DNA of 7,961 bases from Gammaproteobacteria bacterium (GTDB lineage: Bacteria; Pseudomonadota; Gammaproteobacteria; Cardiobacteriales; Wohlfahrtiimonadaceae), in assembly GCA_003864535.1 (NCBI GenBank), contig BHEQ01000085.1, positions 1 to 7,961 of the forward strand, written 5' to 3'. This document shows positions 1-5,554 of the stretch, in pieces. Below the pieces are notes generated by a model, which ran no database searches, was not told the DNA's origin, and worked only from the letters and a program-made list of their open reading frames with translations. Numbering within the stretch: the first letter of the stretch is position 1; each line of letters opens with the position of its first letter. The position numbers were made by a program, and so were the translations under genes.

Positions 1-4
1 AATA

Positions 5-487
5 TTACTCTTCAAACGCTTTACGGCGCGTACACATGATTTTTGCTTCACACACAATCACGCCATCAACACGTGCCTTACCTGCAAAAGACCAAATACC
101 GCGCTTAGCCCATTGGAAAATAACCTCTAATTCAAGCGTATCTCCAGGCTCTACAGGGCGTTTAAAGCGGGCTTTATCAATACCTACAAAATAATAGATT
201 GAATCTGGATCATGATTTTCAGCGACAGATTTAAACGCCAAAATTCCAGTTGCTTGCGCAAGTGCTTCTAAAATCATAACTCCAGGCATTATCGGTTTGA
301 TGGGAAAATGCCCTGCAAAATAAGGCTCATTATAAGTTACATTTTTACGCGCAACTAAACGCTCATTTGGAGTGTATTCAAGGACACGATCTATCATTAA
401 AAATGGATAACGATGCGGTAAATATTGCATGATCTCGTTGATGTTAATCTGATCATGTTTTGCGGGTGTATCTACAGGGTTCGACAT
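5..487 (-). CDS. fabZ: 3-hydroxyacyl-[acyl-carrier-protein] dehydratase FabZ
   Basis: Cytoplasmic dehydratase that converts (3R)-hydroxyacyl-ACP to trans-2-enoyl-ACP in type II fatty acid synthesis. The 160-residue protein has the single hot-dog fold length expected of FabZ. Visible hallmarks are LPHRYPFLMIDRV (residues 23-35) and the active-site stretch AGHFPIKPIMPGVMILEALAQ (58-78), in which His60 and Glu74 correspond to the catalytic His/Glu pair of the family. FabA-type isomerase features are not seen. The ATG at 485-487 is preceded by AAGGA with a 7-nt gap, a good ribosome binding site. It follows lpxD by 53 nt on the same strand, and its stop lies 4 nt from the window edge, so lpxA (the usual next gene) probably begins just outside. 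FabZ and LpxD/LpxA share the 3-hydroxyacyl-ACP pool, so this linkage balances phospholipid and lipid A supply (family knowledge). Nothing unusual in the protein. Confidence 0.97.
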   Translation of the reverse strand: MSNPVDTPAKHDQININEIMQYLPHRYPFLMIDRVLEYTPNERLVARKNVTYNEPYFAGHFPIKPIMPGVMILEALAQATGILAFKSVAENHDPDSIYYFVGIDKARFKRPVEPGDTLELEVIFQWAKRGIWSFAGKARVDGVIVCEAKIMCTRRKAFEE

Positions 488-540
488 TAGGTTATCCTTA
501 GAATAAATATGCTTAAAAAAATTATTGTATGTGGGGACTT

Positions 541-1563
541 CTATAAGTTAGCTTTTTCTAATACCTTAACACGTTTATATAAAGTATCAATGCGTTTAAG
601 TTGTGCAGTCATTTTATGCCAACGCTTATTTTCCATTACAGGTAAGCCTGATGAGTAAACTCCAGGTTCTTTAAGTGAATGTGAAAGCATGGTAAAGCCT
701 GTTACCATCGCATGATCGACAATTTCAATATGACCACCAACAGCGGTTGCGCCGCCTATCATGACATGATTTCCAATAGTTGATGATCCTGCAACACCTG
801 CACAACCTGCGATAACCGTATGTTCTCCAATCACGACATTATGTGCAATTTGGACTAAGTTATCAATTTTTGCACCATGTTTAATGTGCGTATCTTCAAT
901 AGCACCACGATCAACACAAGAATTTACACCAATATCAACATCAGACTCTAAAATAACGCGTCCAATTTGGGCAACTTTTACAAAGCCTGCCGCACCTTTT
1001 GCAAATCCAAAACCTTGTGAGCCAATTACCGCGCCTGAATGCAAAACAACACGCTCTCCAAGGATGCAATCATAACAAATAGTCACACGCGGATATAACA
1101 AACTATCAGCTCCAATGCTCACACCTGATTCAATCACGCAATGCGTGCCTATAATCGTATTTTTACCAATAATTACATTATCTTCAATCACTGCATATGC
1201 GCCAATATGGACATTTTCTCCAATAACTGCGGTGCTTGCAACCAACGCTGTGGCATGAATTATGGCGGGCTTCTTGGGCATAGTCTCAAATAACTGTGAG
1301 ATATGCGCCCAAATTAAATGAGGGTTATCCGTAATGATTACATTGCCTGCGTAAATTTCTGCATCAGCCAGATTAAGTACGATTACACCAGCTTTTGAGT
1401 CAGTTAAATACTTACGATATTTGCTATTACTTAAAAAGCTAATTCCATCTTTTGCCGCATTTTGTAAGGTAGATAATTGGGTGATTTGTATATTCTCATC
1501 ACCCTTATAGCTAATGCTTAAACCCTTAAGCTTTAGCTTTTGTATGATTTCATATAAGGTCAT
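541..1563 (-). CDS. lpxD: UDP-3-O-(3-hydroxyacyl)glucosamine N-acyltransferase LpxD
   Basis: Third step of lipid A synthesis: transfers a 3-hydroxyacyl chain from ACP to the 2-amino group of UDP-3-O-acylglucosamine in the cytoplasm. At 340 residues it is almost exactly the usual LpxD length. An N-terminal uridine-binding domain (about 1-100, with ISFLSNSKYRKYL near 41-53) is followed by a left-handed beta-helix built of hexapeptide repeats (about 102-290, e.g. VIGENV, IIGKNT, VIGEHT). Then comes a C-terminal helical tail (about 308-340). The motif DNLVQIAHNVVIG (234-246) contains His241, the equivalent of the family's catalytic His. EPGVYSSGLP (299-308) is also typical. The start is the ATG at 1561-1563. 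The upstream Shine-Dalgarno is weak (GTGGA, about 10 nt away), so a nearby alternative cannot be fully excluded, but the N-terminus aligns well with the family. The 80-nt gap to skp is occupied by a G/C-rich repeat and a palindrome, which could influence read-through into lpxD-fabZ. Confidence 0.97.
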   Translation of the reverse strand: MTLYEIIQKLKLKGLSISYKGDENIQITQLSTLQNAAKDGISFLSNSKYRKYLTDSKAGVIVLNLADAEIYAGNVIITDNPHLIWAHISQLFETMPKKPAIIHATALVASTAVIGENVHIGAYAVIEDNVIIGKNTIIGTHCVIESGVSIGADSLLYPRVTICYDCILGERVVLHSGAVIGSQGFGFAKGAAGFVKVAQIGRVILESDVDIGVNSCVDRGAIEDTHIKHGAKIDNLVQIAHNVVIGEHTVIAGCAGVAGSSTIGNHVMIGGATAVGGHIEIVDHAMVTGFTMLSHSLKEPGVYSSGLPVMENKRWHKMTAQLKRIDTLYKRVKVLEKANL

Positions 1564-1595
1564 AGATATTTTTCCACTTAGCAGGGGCTTTTAGC

Positions 1596-1627
1596 ACTCC
1601 TCCCTGCGAAGGGGAGGTTGGGAGGGG
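1596..1627 (-). repeat. G/C-run hairpin repeat, copy 1 (skp-lpxD gap)
   Basis: Read on the minus strand this begins CCCCTCCCAACCTCCCC, then TTCGCA, then GGGAGGAGT. That matches the plus-strand sequence at 5381-5412 (CCTCCCAACCTCCCCC, TTTGCAA, GGGGAGGAGT) with a few changes in the loop. CCTCCC at 1599-1604 pairs with GGGAGG at 1612-1617 around a small loop, so the transcript would fold into a GC stem inside an otherwise AT-rich operon. No U-tract follows on the minus strand, so it is not a classical terminator. A neighbouring GCAGGG (1581-1586) can compete by pairing with CCCTGC (1602-1607). I recall similar CCCCTCCCAACCTCCCC elements in intergenic regions of unrelated bacteria, but cannot verify the family here. 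Confidence 0.7.
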
Positions 1628-1659
1628 AGAGCGTTTAAAATAATTATTTTAAACGCTCT
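1628..1659. repeat. Perfect 32-bp palindrome across the skp stop codon
   Basis: The arm AGAGCGTTTAAAATAA (1628-1643) is followed immediately by its exact reverse complement (1644-1659). The right arm, read on the minus strand, encodes the last skp residues (Glu-Arg-Leu-Lys-stop), and the TAA lies at the centre of the palindrome. In RNA the 16-bp dyad would form a strong stem at the very end of the skp coding region. No run of U follows, so it is not a textbook intrinsic terminator. It abuts the G/C-run repeat directly (1627/1628). It may act as an mRNA 3'-end stabiliser, an attenuator, or a trace of the event that brought the repeat in; these roles are inference. Confidence 0.85.
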
Positions 1660-2189
1660 AAAATTGCTTTAGTGACAATAAGTTTATCTGCTGCATAAAT
1701 AACATCTGATTCTAAAATCAAATCAAAGTTCTCTTCTTGAGCAAATTTTAAAACTGCATCAGAAACTTCTTTTTGTACTTTAAGTAATTCCTCATTTTTA
1801 CGCAGATTATAATCTTGCCGATAATCCTCATCTAGTCTATTAATATCTCTATTAAGCCTATTAATTTCATTTAAGAGGATGTTTTTATCAGATCCATCAG
1901 TAGCTATATTTAGCTCAGATTGTAAGGAGCGTAACTTAACCACTGCTTGGTTAATCTCCACTTCGCGCGGGGCGAATTCTGAAGTAAGCACCTCTCTAAA
2001 ACGCTGTGTTTGCGGTGCATTTTCTAAAAGAAAGTTTGCACTAATTACACCTATCTTAAGATTTTGCGAAAAAGATAGATTAAATACGCTCAACATAAAA
2101 ACAAGGCTAAGCGATACCGTAATCAATCTTGATATAGCCGCACATTCTTTTTTTATTGATTTTATTGTCAACTTATTTATTAAAAACAA
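1644..2189 (-). CDS. skp: Periplasmic chaperone Skp (OmpH family)
   Basis: Trimeric periplasmic chaperone that holds unfolded outer-membrane proteins on the way to the BAM complex. The mature part opens with LKIGVISANFLLENAPQTQRFREVL (44-68), the conserved OmpH/Skp beta strand and start of the arm. A long charged coiled-coil region (about 70-150) follows, then the closing strand block FAQEENFDLILESDVIYAADKLIVTKAIL (150-178), which is very characteristic. The protein has 181 residues; the family norm is about 160-175, and the excess is in the leader. The start is TTG at 2187-2189, supported by AAGAGGA seven nt upstream. The signal peptide is unusually long: a basic n-region to Arg21, a hydrophobic core 22-40, and probable cleavage after Ser41 (SFS|QN). 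No in-frame ATG in the n-region gives a better start. It lies 144 bp downstream of bamA, which fits its role. Confidence 0.93.
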   Translation of the reverse strand: MFLINKLTIKSIKKECAAISRLITVSLSLVFMLSVFNLSFSQNLKIGVISANFLLENAPQTQRFREVLTSEFAPREVEINQAVVKLRSLQSELNIATDGSDKNILLNEINRLNRDINRLDEDYRQDYNLRKNEELLKVQKEVSDAVLKFAQEENFDLILESDVIYAADKLIVTKAILERLK

Positions 2190-2196
2190 AATGATA

Positions 2197-2203
2197 TCCT
2201 CTT
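2197..2203 (-). promoter_or_regulatory. Ribosome binding site that decides the TTG start of skp
   Basis: On the minus strand AAGAGGA lies 7 nt upstream of TTG (2187-2189). The in-frame codons just before it are ATC and ATT, and the nearest in-frame ATG is inside the hydrophobic core of the signal peptide, too late for export. TTG is therefore the best-supported start. Confidence 0.6.
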
Positions 2204-2216
2204 AAAATCAAACTTC

Positions 2217-2242
2217 AACTAAAATATTGAACTAAAATATTC
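2217..2242. repeat. Tandem 13-bp repeat in the bamA-skp spacer
   Basis: Two adjacent copies of AACTAAAATATT followed by G (2217-2229) and C (2230-2242). They sit 28 bp upstream of the skp start codon, in the transcribed leader or promoter region. With only two AT-rich copies, a regulatory role is a guess; it could be simple sequence slippage. Confidence 0.5.
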
Positions 2243-2333
2243 AGGGGCTACTATAAATTATATTTTTCAAGGCTTGCGATATTTTAACAATATTGCGTAA
2301 CGTGAAAAAAGGAGTTTATAGAAGTGCCCTCAA

Positions 2334-4736
2334 CTAAAACGGGATGCCTATAGAGAACTGAAATGCTTCAGTTCTATCGCCAACTTTGTCATTAAGAGGT
2401 TTCGCATAAGAAAATACCAATGGTCCCATAGGTGAGAACCATGCAAAGCTAATCCCAGCAGAATAACGCATATCGGCTGCATCAAAACCACCTTTACCAC
2501 AACGATTGTAGCCAAGGAACTCAACATTATCATTTTTTTTACAAAAAACCTGTCCGCCATCGGCAAACATTGACCAGCGTATATTCCGATTTTCTGTAAA
2601 TCCTGGCACCGTCATAATTATTTCAGTAGTTATATTCGCCTTAATTGATGCCCCAGATGTTTCACCATTTAAATAGCGCGGACCTAGGCTTGATGAGCGG
2701 TAACCGCGAACAGTTTTTAAACCACCCGAATAATAATTTTCATAGAAAGGTAGATTCTCTGTTTTACCGTAGCCGCCACCATAATTTATTTCCCCACGAG
2801 CACTAAAGACGATATCTTCTTCCCATAAAGGGTAATAAAACTGGTGTTGGGCGCGGAGCTTATAAAATAAATCTGATGATCCAAAGACGGTTCCTGAAAT
2901 TGAAAGGCGGGTCATATTCCCATCTGAGGCAAAAACGGTTCGATCACGCGTATCGCGCACCCATGATATACCTGTGCGGATTAGTTTCTTATTCTTCTTA
3001 ATACTTTGGTAGCGATTTTCATTATCTTCAGAATCATAGCAATAGCCAAAATTAACAGCATTAATAACACAACTACCACCTAATTCACTCACTATTTCAA
3101 TAGGAGAGCTGTAAGTGCTCTTAATATCTAATAGTTCGACACCAATATCAAAATAGAGGTTGCTATATTCTGTAATCGGATAGCCAAAATTCAAGCCAAG
3201 CATATAGCTATCTGTGATATAACTAGCTGAAACATCATCTTTTACAGTTGTTTTGTTAAATGATAAGTTAATCCCTGCACTTAAGCCATCATCGGTAAAA
3301 TATGGATCAGTAAAGTTGATTCTGGCACTTTTAGTTGTATCAGTCGTCTCGACACTTATCCCAAAATCCTTACCTGTGCCCATGAAATTTGGTTGTTGAA
3401 AGCCTGCATTAAATCCAAATTTACTCTCTTGCCCATAGCTTACCCCAAGCGATATAGAGCCTGCGGAACGCTCTGCAACCTTATATTCAATATCAACTTG
3501 ATCATTTCCAATTTGCTTCACATTCGCCTCAATATTCTCAACATATGCGAGGCGTTGGATACGCATGCGTGAACGCTCAACATCGCGCGTAACAAACCAA
3601 CTTCCTTCCATTTGGCGCATTTCGCGGCGGAACACCTCATCTTGGGTACGCTCATTGCCAGTTATGATAATATTGCGGACATAAGCGCGTTCGCCTTGAT
3701 CTATCGCAAGTATAAATGAGACGGTTTTGTTCTCTTCATCAATATCAGGAATAGCATTTACCCGTGCAAAAGCGTAGCCCTCATCCCCAATACGATCTTG
3801 AATAGCTTTAATACTCGCTTGAATTTTTTTATGGCTATAAGGCTTGCCTTTTTTGGCAACTATTAATTTGAGTAGCTCTTCTTTTGGAACAACGGTATTG
3901 CCGCTAATTTCAAAACCTATAACTTTATAACGATTACCTTCATTAATATCAATATCTATATGAATCTGGCGACCATCGTGTGTTAATGCTGTATCTGATG
4001 CATTTACCTCAAATTTCATATAGCCACGATCTTTATAGAATCCTTGGATTTTTTCAAGATCTTTATCGAGTTTTTCTTGGGAGAAACGGTCATTTTGGCT
4101 AATTATTGAGCCAAAGTTAGTTACCCCTGTATCTAGTTGTTTTTTTAATTTTCGATCAGAATATTCATTATTTCCCGTTATATTTATTTCTTTAATAAGA
4201 GCGGTACGCCCCTCAGAAACATCAAACTCTACACGCACACGATTGCGTGGCAACGGTACAATATTTGTGCTAATTCTTGTTGAATATTTACCGCGAGTTT
4301 CATACGATTGATAGAGATTTTTTATGATCTCATCTAAATGCGCAACATCAAAAACCTGTCCAGGATAAAAGTTAATCCCACGCAAAATCTCATTCAGCTT
4401 GTTGGTTTTAATATCTTTATTGCCCGTGAAGACAATTTCACTAATGGAGGAACGCTCTTTAACATTAATAACTAAAACATTGCCTTGGCGCGATAAAGAG
4501 ACATCTTCAAATAAGCCTGTTGCATATAGTGATTTAATCATTTCAGGGAACTTGCTCGAGTTAAGCGTTTTTCCTGTTTGGACATTGATATTTTCAAAAA
4601 CAACGGCTGAATTTAAGCGCTCAAGACCATTTACCTTCAAATCAGAGATAACAAAAGATTGTGCATAAGTGCATGTATTTATCGCGATTGTAAATACTCC
4701 TGCGATCATGCATTTTTTAAAGAAAAGGTTAGACAT
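2334..4736 (-). CDS. bamA: Outer membrane protein assembly factor BamA
   Basis: Core Omp85-family subunit of the BAM complex, inserting beta-barrel proteins into the outer membrane. Its 800 residues match the family. A Sec signal peptide (about 1-25, probable cleavage TYA|QS) precedes five periplasmic POTRA domains (about 27-94, 95-174, 175-264, 267-345, 348-421) and a 16-strand barrel (about 424-800). POTRA hallmarks such as IKEINITGNN (181-190), GDEGYAFARVN (317-327) and GERAYVRNIIITGNERT (348-364) are present. The conserved loop-6 motif VRGYR is at 676-680. The chain ends in an aromatic barrel signal (FQFSIGIPF, final Phe800). The ATG at 4734-4736 has GAGGA five nt upstream. Cys556/Cys566 and Cys732/Cys746 are spaced like possible disulfides in predicted loops. 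rseP, often found just upstream of bamA in proteobacteria, is absent here, so bamA appears to start its own transcription unit. Confidence 0.98.
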   Translation of the reverse strand: MSNLFFKKCMIAGVFTIAINTCTYAQSFVISDLKVNGLERLNSAVVFENINVQTGKTLNSSKFPEMIKSLYATGLFEDVSLSRQGNVLVINVKERSSISEIVFTGNKDIKTNKLNEILRGINFYPGQVFDVAHLDEIIKNLYQSYETRGKYSTRISTNIVPLPRNRVRVEFDVSEGRTALIKEINITGNNEYSDRKLKKQLDTGVTNFGSIISQNDRFSQEKLDKDLEKIQGFYKDRGYMKFEVNASDTALTHDGRQIHIDIDINEGNRYKVIGFEISGNTVVPKEELLKLIVAKKGKPYSHKKIQASIKAIQDRIGDEGYAFARVNAIPDIDEENKTVSFILAIDQGERAYVRNIIITGNERTQDEVFRREMRQMEGSWFVTRDVERSRMRIQRLAYVENIEANVKQIGNDQVDIEYKVAERSAGSISLGVSYGQESKFGFNAGFQQPNFMGTGKDFGISVETTDTTKSARINFTDPYFTDDGLSAGINLSFNKTTVKDDVSASYITDSYMLGLNFGYPITEYSNLYFDIGVELLDIKSTYSSPIEIVSELGGSCVINAVNFGYCYDSEDNENRYQSIKKNKKLIRTGISWVRDTRDRTVFASDGNMTRLSISGTVFGSSDLFYKLRAQHQFYYPLWEEDIVFSARGEINYGGGYGKTENLPFYENYYSGGLKTVRGYRSSSLGPRYLNGETSGASIKANITTEIIMTVPGFTENRNIRWSMFADGGQVFCKKNDNVEFLGYNRCGKGGFDAADMRYSAGISFAWFSPMGPLVFSYAKPLNDKVGDRTEAFQFSIGIPF

Positions 4737-4912
4737 AATAGTCCTCAGTGAAATAAATCAAAAATAATCTTGTAAAAAAACTTGTCTAAGATATCACAAA
4801 AAGGCTCGGGTTAAAATTCTAGATTTTTAAAATGTTGTAAATTACTTATTTAGTAGCACATTTTAATTATGGCTTAAATTAATTTTAAACATTGATAAAA
4901 CCTAGCTAAATC

Positions 4913-4918
4913 ATTATA
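4913..4918 (-). promoter_or_regulatory. Candidate -10 element upstream of bamA
   Basis: The minus strand reads TATAAT here, about 177 nt upstream of the bamA ATG, in a 251-bp gap with no other gene. The gap is expected to hold the bamA promoter because the preceding gene is unrelated. No convincing -35 hexamer sits at 16-18 nt, and in DNA this AT-rich a chance match is likely, so the call is tentative. Nothing else in 4737-4987 could be identified: no terminator-like hairpin with a U-tract and no coding potential. Confidence 0.25.
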
Positions 4919-4987
4919 TGTCATTGTTAAATTGTATTTTTTAGTAAAACATAAGCTCTTAATTGTAGTGAACCCTAAAATGATTTA

Positions 4988-5338
4988 TCAAATCCCAAGA
5001 TGAAGCATTAAAATCACAATTATTCCAACTAATAACTCTAAGACAGACAAGCTAATTCCTAGTTTAGTATAAGTATGTTTTTTATGTTTATATTGTAAAA
5101 TAATACATCCTATTATTAAGCTCACTAAGCTTAATATCACAGCTGCAATAAACCCAAGAAAAAAAAGCGCAATCGCGACAAAGTCTCCCGATCCAGGAGT
5201 TACTTGGCAGTAAGCTAAAAATGAAATAATTAGTAAAATAAGAGAGAGTAAAGCAAGTACAAATACAGTAATTCCTAATTTAGAATGCGGTATCAGTTCA
5301 CTTGAATTATCAACCTTATCTAATAATTTGTTTTGCAT
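4988..5338 (-). CDS. Small three-helix membrane protein of unknown function (DUF4190-like)
   Basis: 116 residues that I cannot assign to a function. A short polar N-terminus (1-20) containing HSKLGI (18-23) precedes three hydrophobic segments: about 23-44, 52-81 (with GFIAAVILSLVSLIIGCIIL) and 92-115. A basic loop YKHKKHTYTK (83-92) lies between the second and third. The arrangement 'xxKLGIxxFVLAL ... LGxxxxxxGxxxxxKxxxxY-TKLGIxLSVLELLVG' resembles DUF4190-type small inner-membrane proteins, in which a similar (S/T)KLGI phrase opens two helices; that resemblance is from memory. The ATG at 5336-5338 has AGGA eight nt upstream. The gene is divergent from the methyltransferase, and its leader carries one arm of the 15-bp inverted repeat ending 12 nt before the start codon. 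Same strand as bamA but 251 bp away, so probably a separate unit. Confidence 0.72.
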   Translation of the reverse strand: MQNKLLDKVDNSSELIPHSKLGITVFVLALLSLILLIISFLAYCQVTPGSGDFVAIALFFLGFIAAVILSLVSLIIGCIILQYKHKKHTYTKLGISLSVLELLVGIIVILMLHLGI

Positions 5339-5375
5339 ATATTGTTTCCTGTAACTACTCAGCAGCTAAAAAAGC

Positions 5376-5413
5376 AACCCCCTCCCAACCTCCCCCTTTG
5401 CAAGGGGAGGAGT
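5376..5413 (+). repeat. G/C-run hairpin repeat, copy 2
   Basis: Runs of C (ACCCCCTCCCAACCTCCCCC), a TTTGCAA centre and GGGGAGGAGT. CCTCCCC at 5389-5395 pairs with GGGGAGG at 5404-5410. It is nearly identical in design to the copy at 1596-1627 (opposite orientation) and is followed at once by an inverted relative. Confidence 0.75.
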
Positions 5414-5450
5414 AAGTCCCCCTTGCAAAGGGGGGATTTAGGGGGGTGGA
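5414..5450 (-). repeat. G/C-run hairpin repeat, copy 3 (inverted relative of copy 2)
   Basis: On the minus strand this reads CCACCCCCCTAAATCCCCCC, then TTTGCAA, then GGGGGACT, the same plan as copy 2 with changes in the spacer. CCCCCTT (5418-5424) pairs with AAGGGGG (5428-5434) around GCA. Together with copy 2 it forms a larger imperfect inverted pair, so either transcript across this region can fold into two GC hairpins or one long one. Confidence 0.7.
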
Positions 5451-5542
5451 ATGTCAAATTCAGCATTTAAAGTCATCATTATTTAACATGTAGTCTATAA
5501 AAATGAATATGTTAAGACTGCTGAGTAGTTACCCAATCCTTA

Positions 5543-5547
5543 AAGGA
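5543..5547 (+). promoter_or_regulatory. Ribosome binding site for the TTG start of the methyltransferase
   Basis: AAGGA lies 7 nt upstream of TTG (5555-5557). It is embedded in the dyad ATCCTT-A-AAGGAT (5536-5548), so a short ATCC/GGAT stem could partly cover it in the mRNA. There is no in-frame ATG upstream: the ATG at 5503 runs in another frame and stops at 5560-5562. Confidence 0.6.
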
Positions 5548-5554
5548 TATAATT

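Larger units (their letters stand above)
5351..5532. mobile_element. Possible MITE-like element bounded by a 15-bp inverted repeat
   Basis: GTAACTACTCAGCAG (5351-5365) and its exact reverse complement CTGCTGAGTAGTTAC (5518-5532) bound a 182-bp segment containing no gene. Inside are two inverted copies of the G/C-run hairpin repeat (about 5376-5450) and a weaker dyad, TTAACAT/ATGTTAA (5483-5489/5509-5515). Small size, terminal inverted repeats, internal symmetry and no coding capacity fit a non-autonomous element. No convincing target-site duplication is visible: the left flank ends TTTCCT and the right begins CCAATCCT. The alternative is a shared regulatory sequence, because each arm, read in the direction of its own gene, puts the same CTGCTGAGTAGTTAC 12 or 22 nt before the start codon of the divergent genes. 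Confidence 0.45.

Noticed and set aside
884..1075. Plus-strand open frame of 63 codons within lpxD
   Set aside because: Antisense shadow of the lpxD hexapeptide region; no ribosome site and no family resemblance.
1879..2205. Plus-strand open frame of 108 codons across skp
   Set aside because: Lies opposite a clearly recognisable skp gene; no independent support.
2257..2262. TATAAT on the minus strand upstream of skp as a promoter
   Set aside because: No -35 at suitable spacing and the DNA is very AT-rich; skp may simply be read through from bamA.
2348..2566. Minus-strand open frame of 72 codons within bamA
   Set aside because: Alternative frame of the bamA 3' end; the bamA frame is intact to its terminal Phe, so no frameshift is needed.
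4399..4668. Plus-strand open frame of 89 codons opposite the bamA POTRA region
   Set aside because: Antisense shadow of a conserved gene.
5376..5450. Classical bidirectional intrinsic terminator
   Set aside because: It lies between divergent, not convergent, genes, and the hairpins are not followed by U-tracts.
5351..5532. CRISPR array or attachment site
   Set aside because: Repeats are inverted and only two per locus, with no regular spacers, no cas genes and no integrase nearby.
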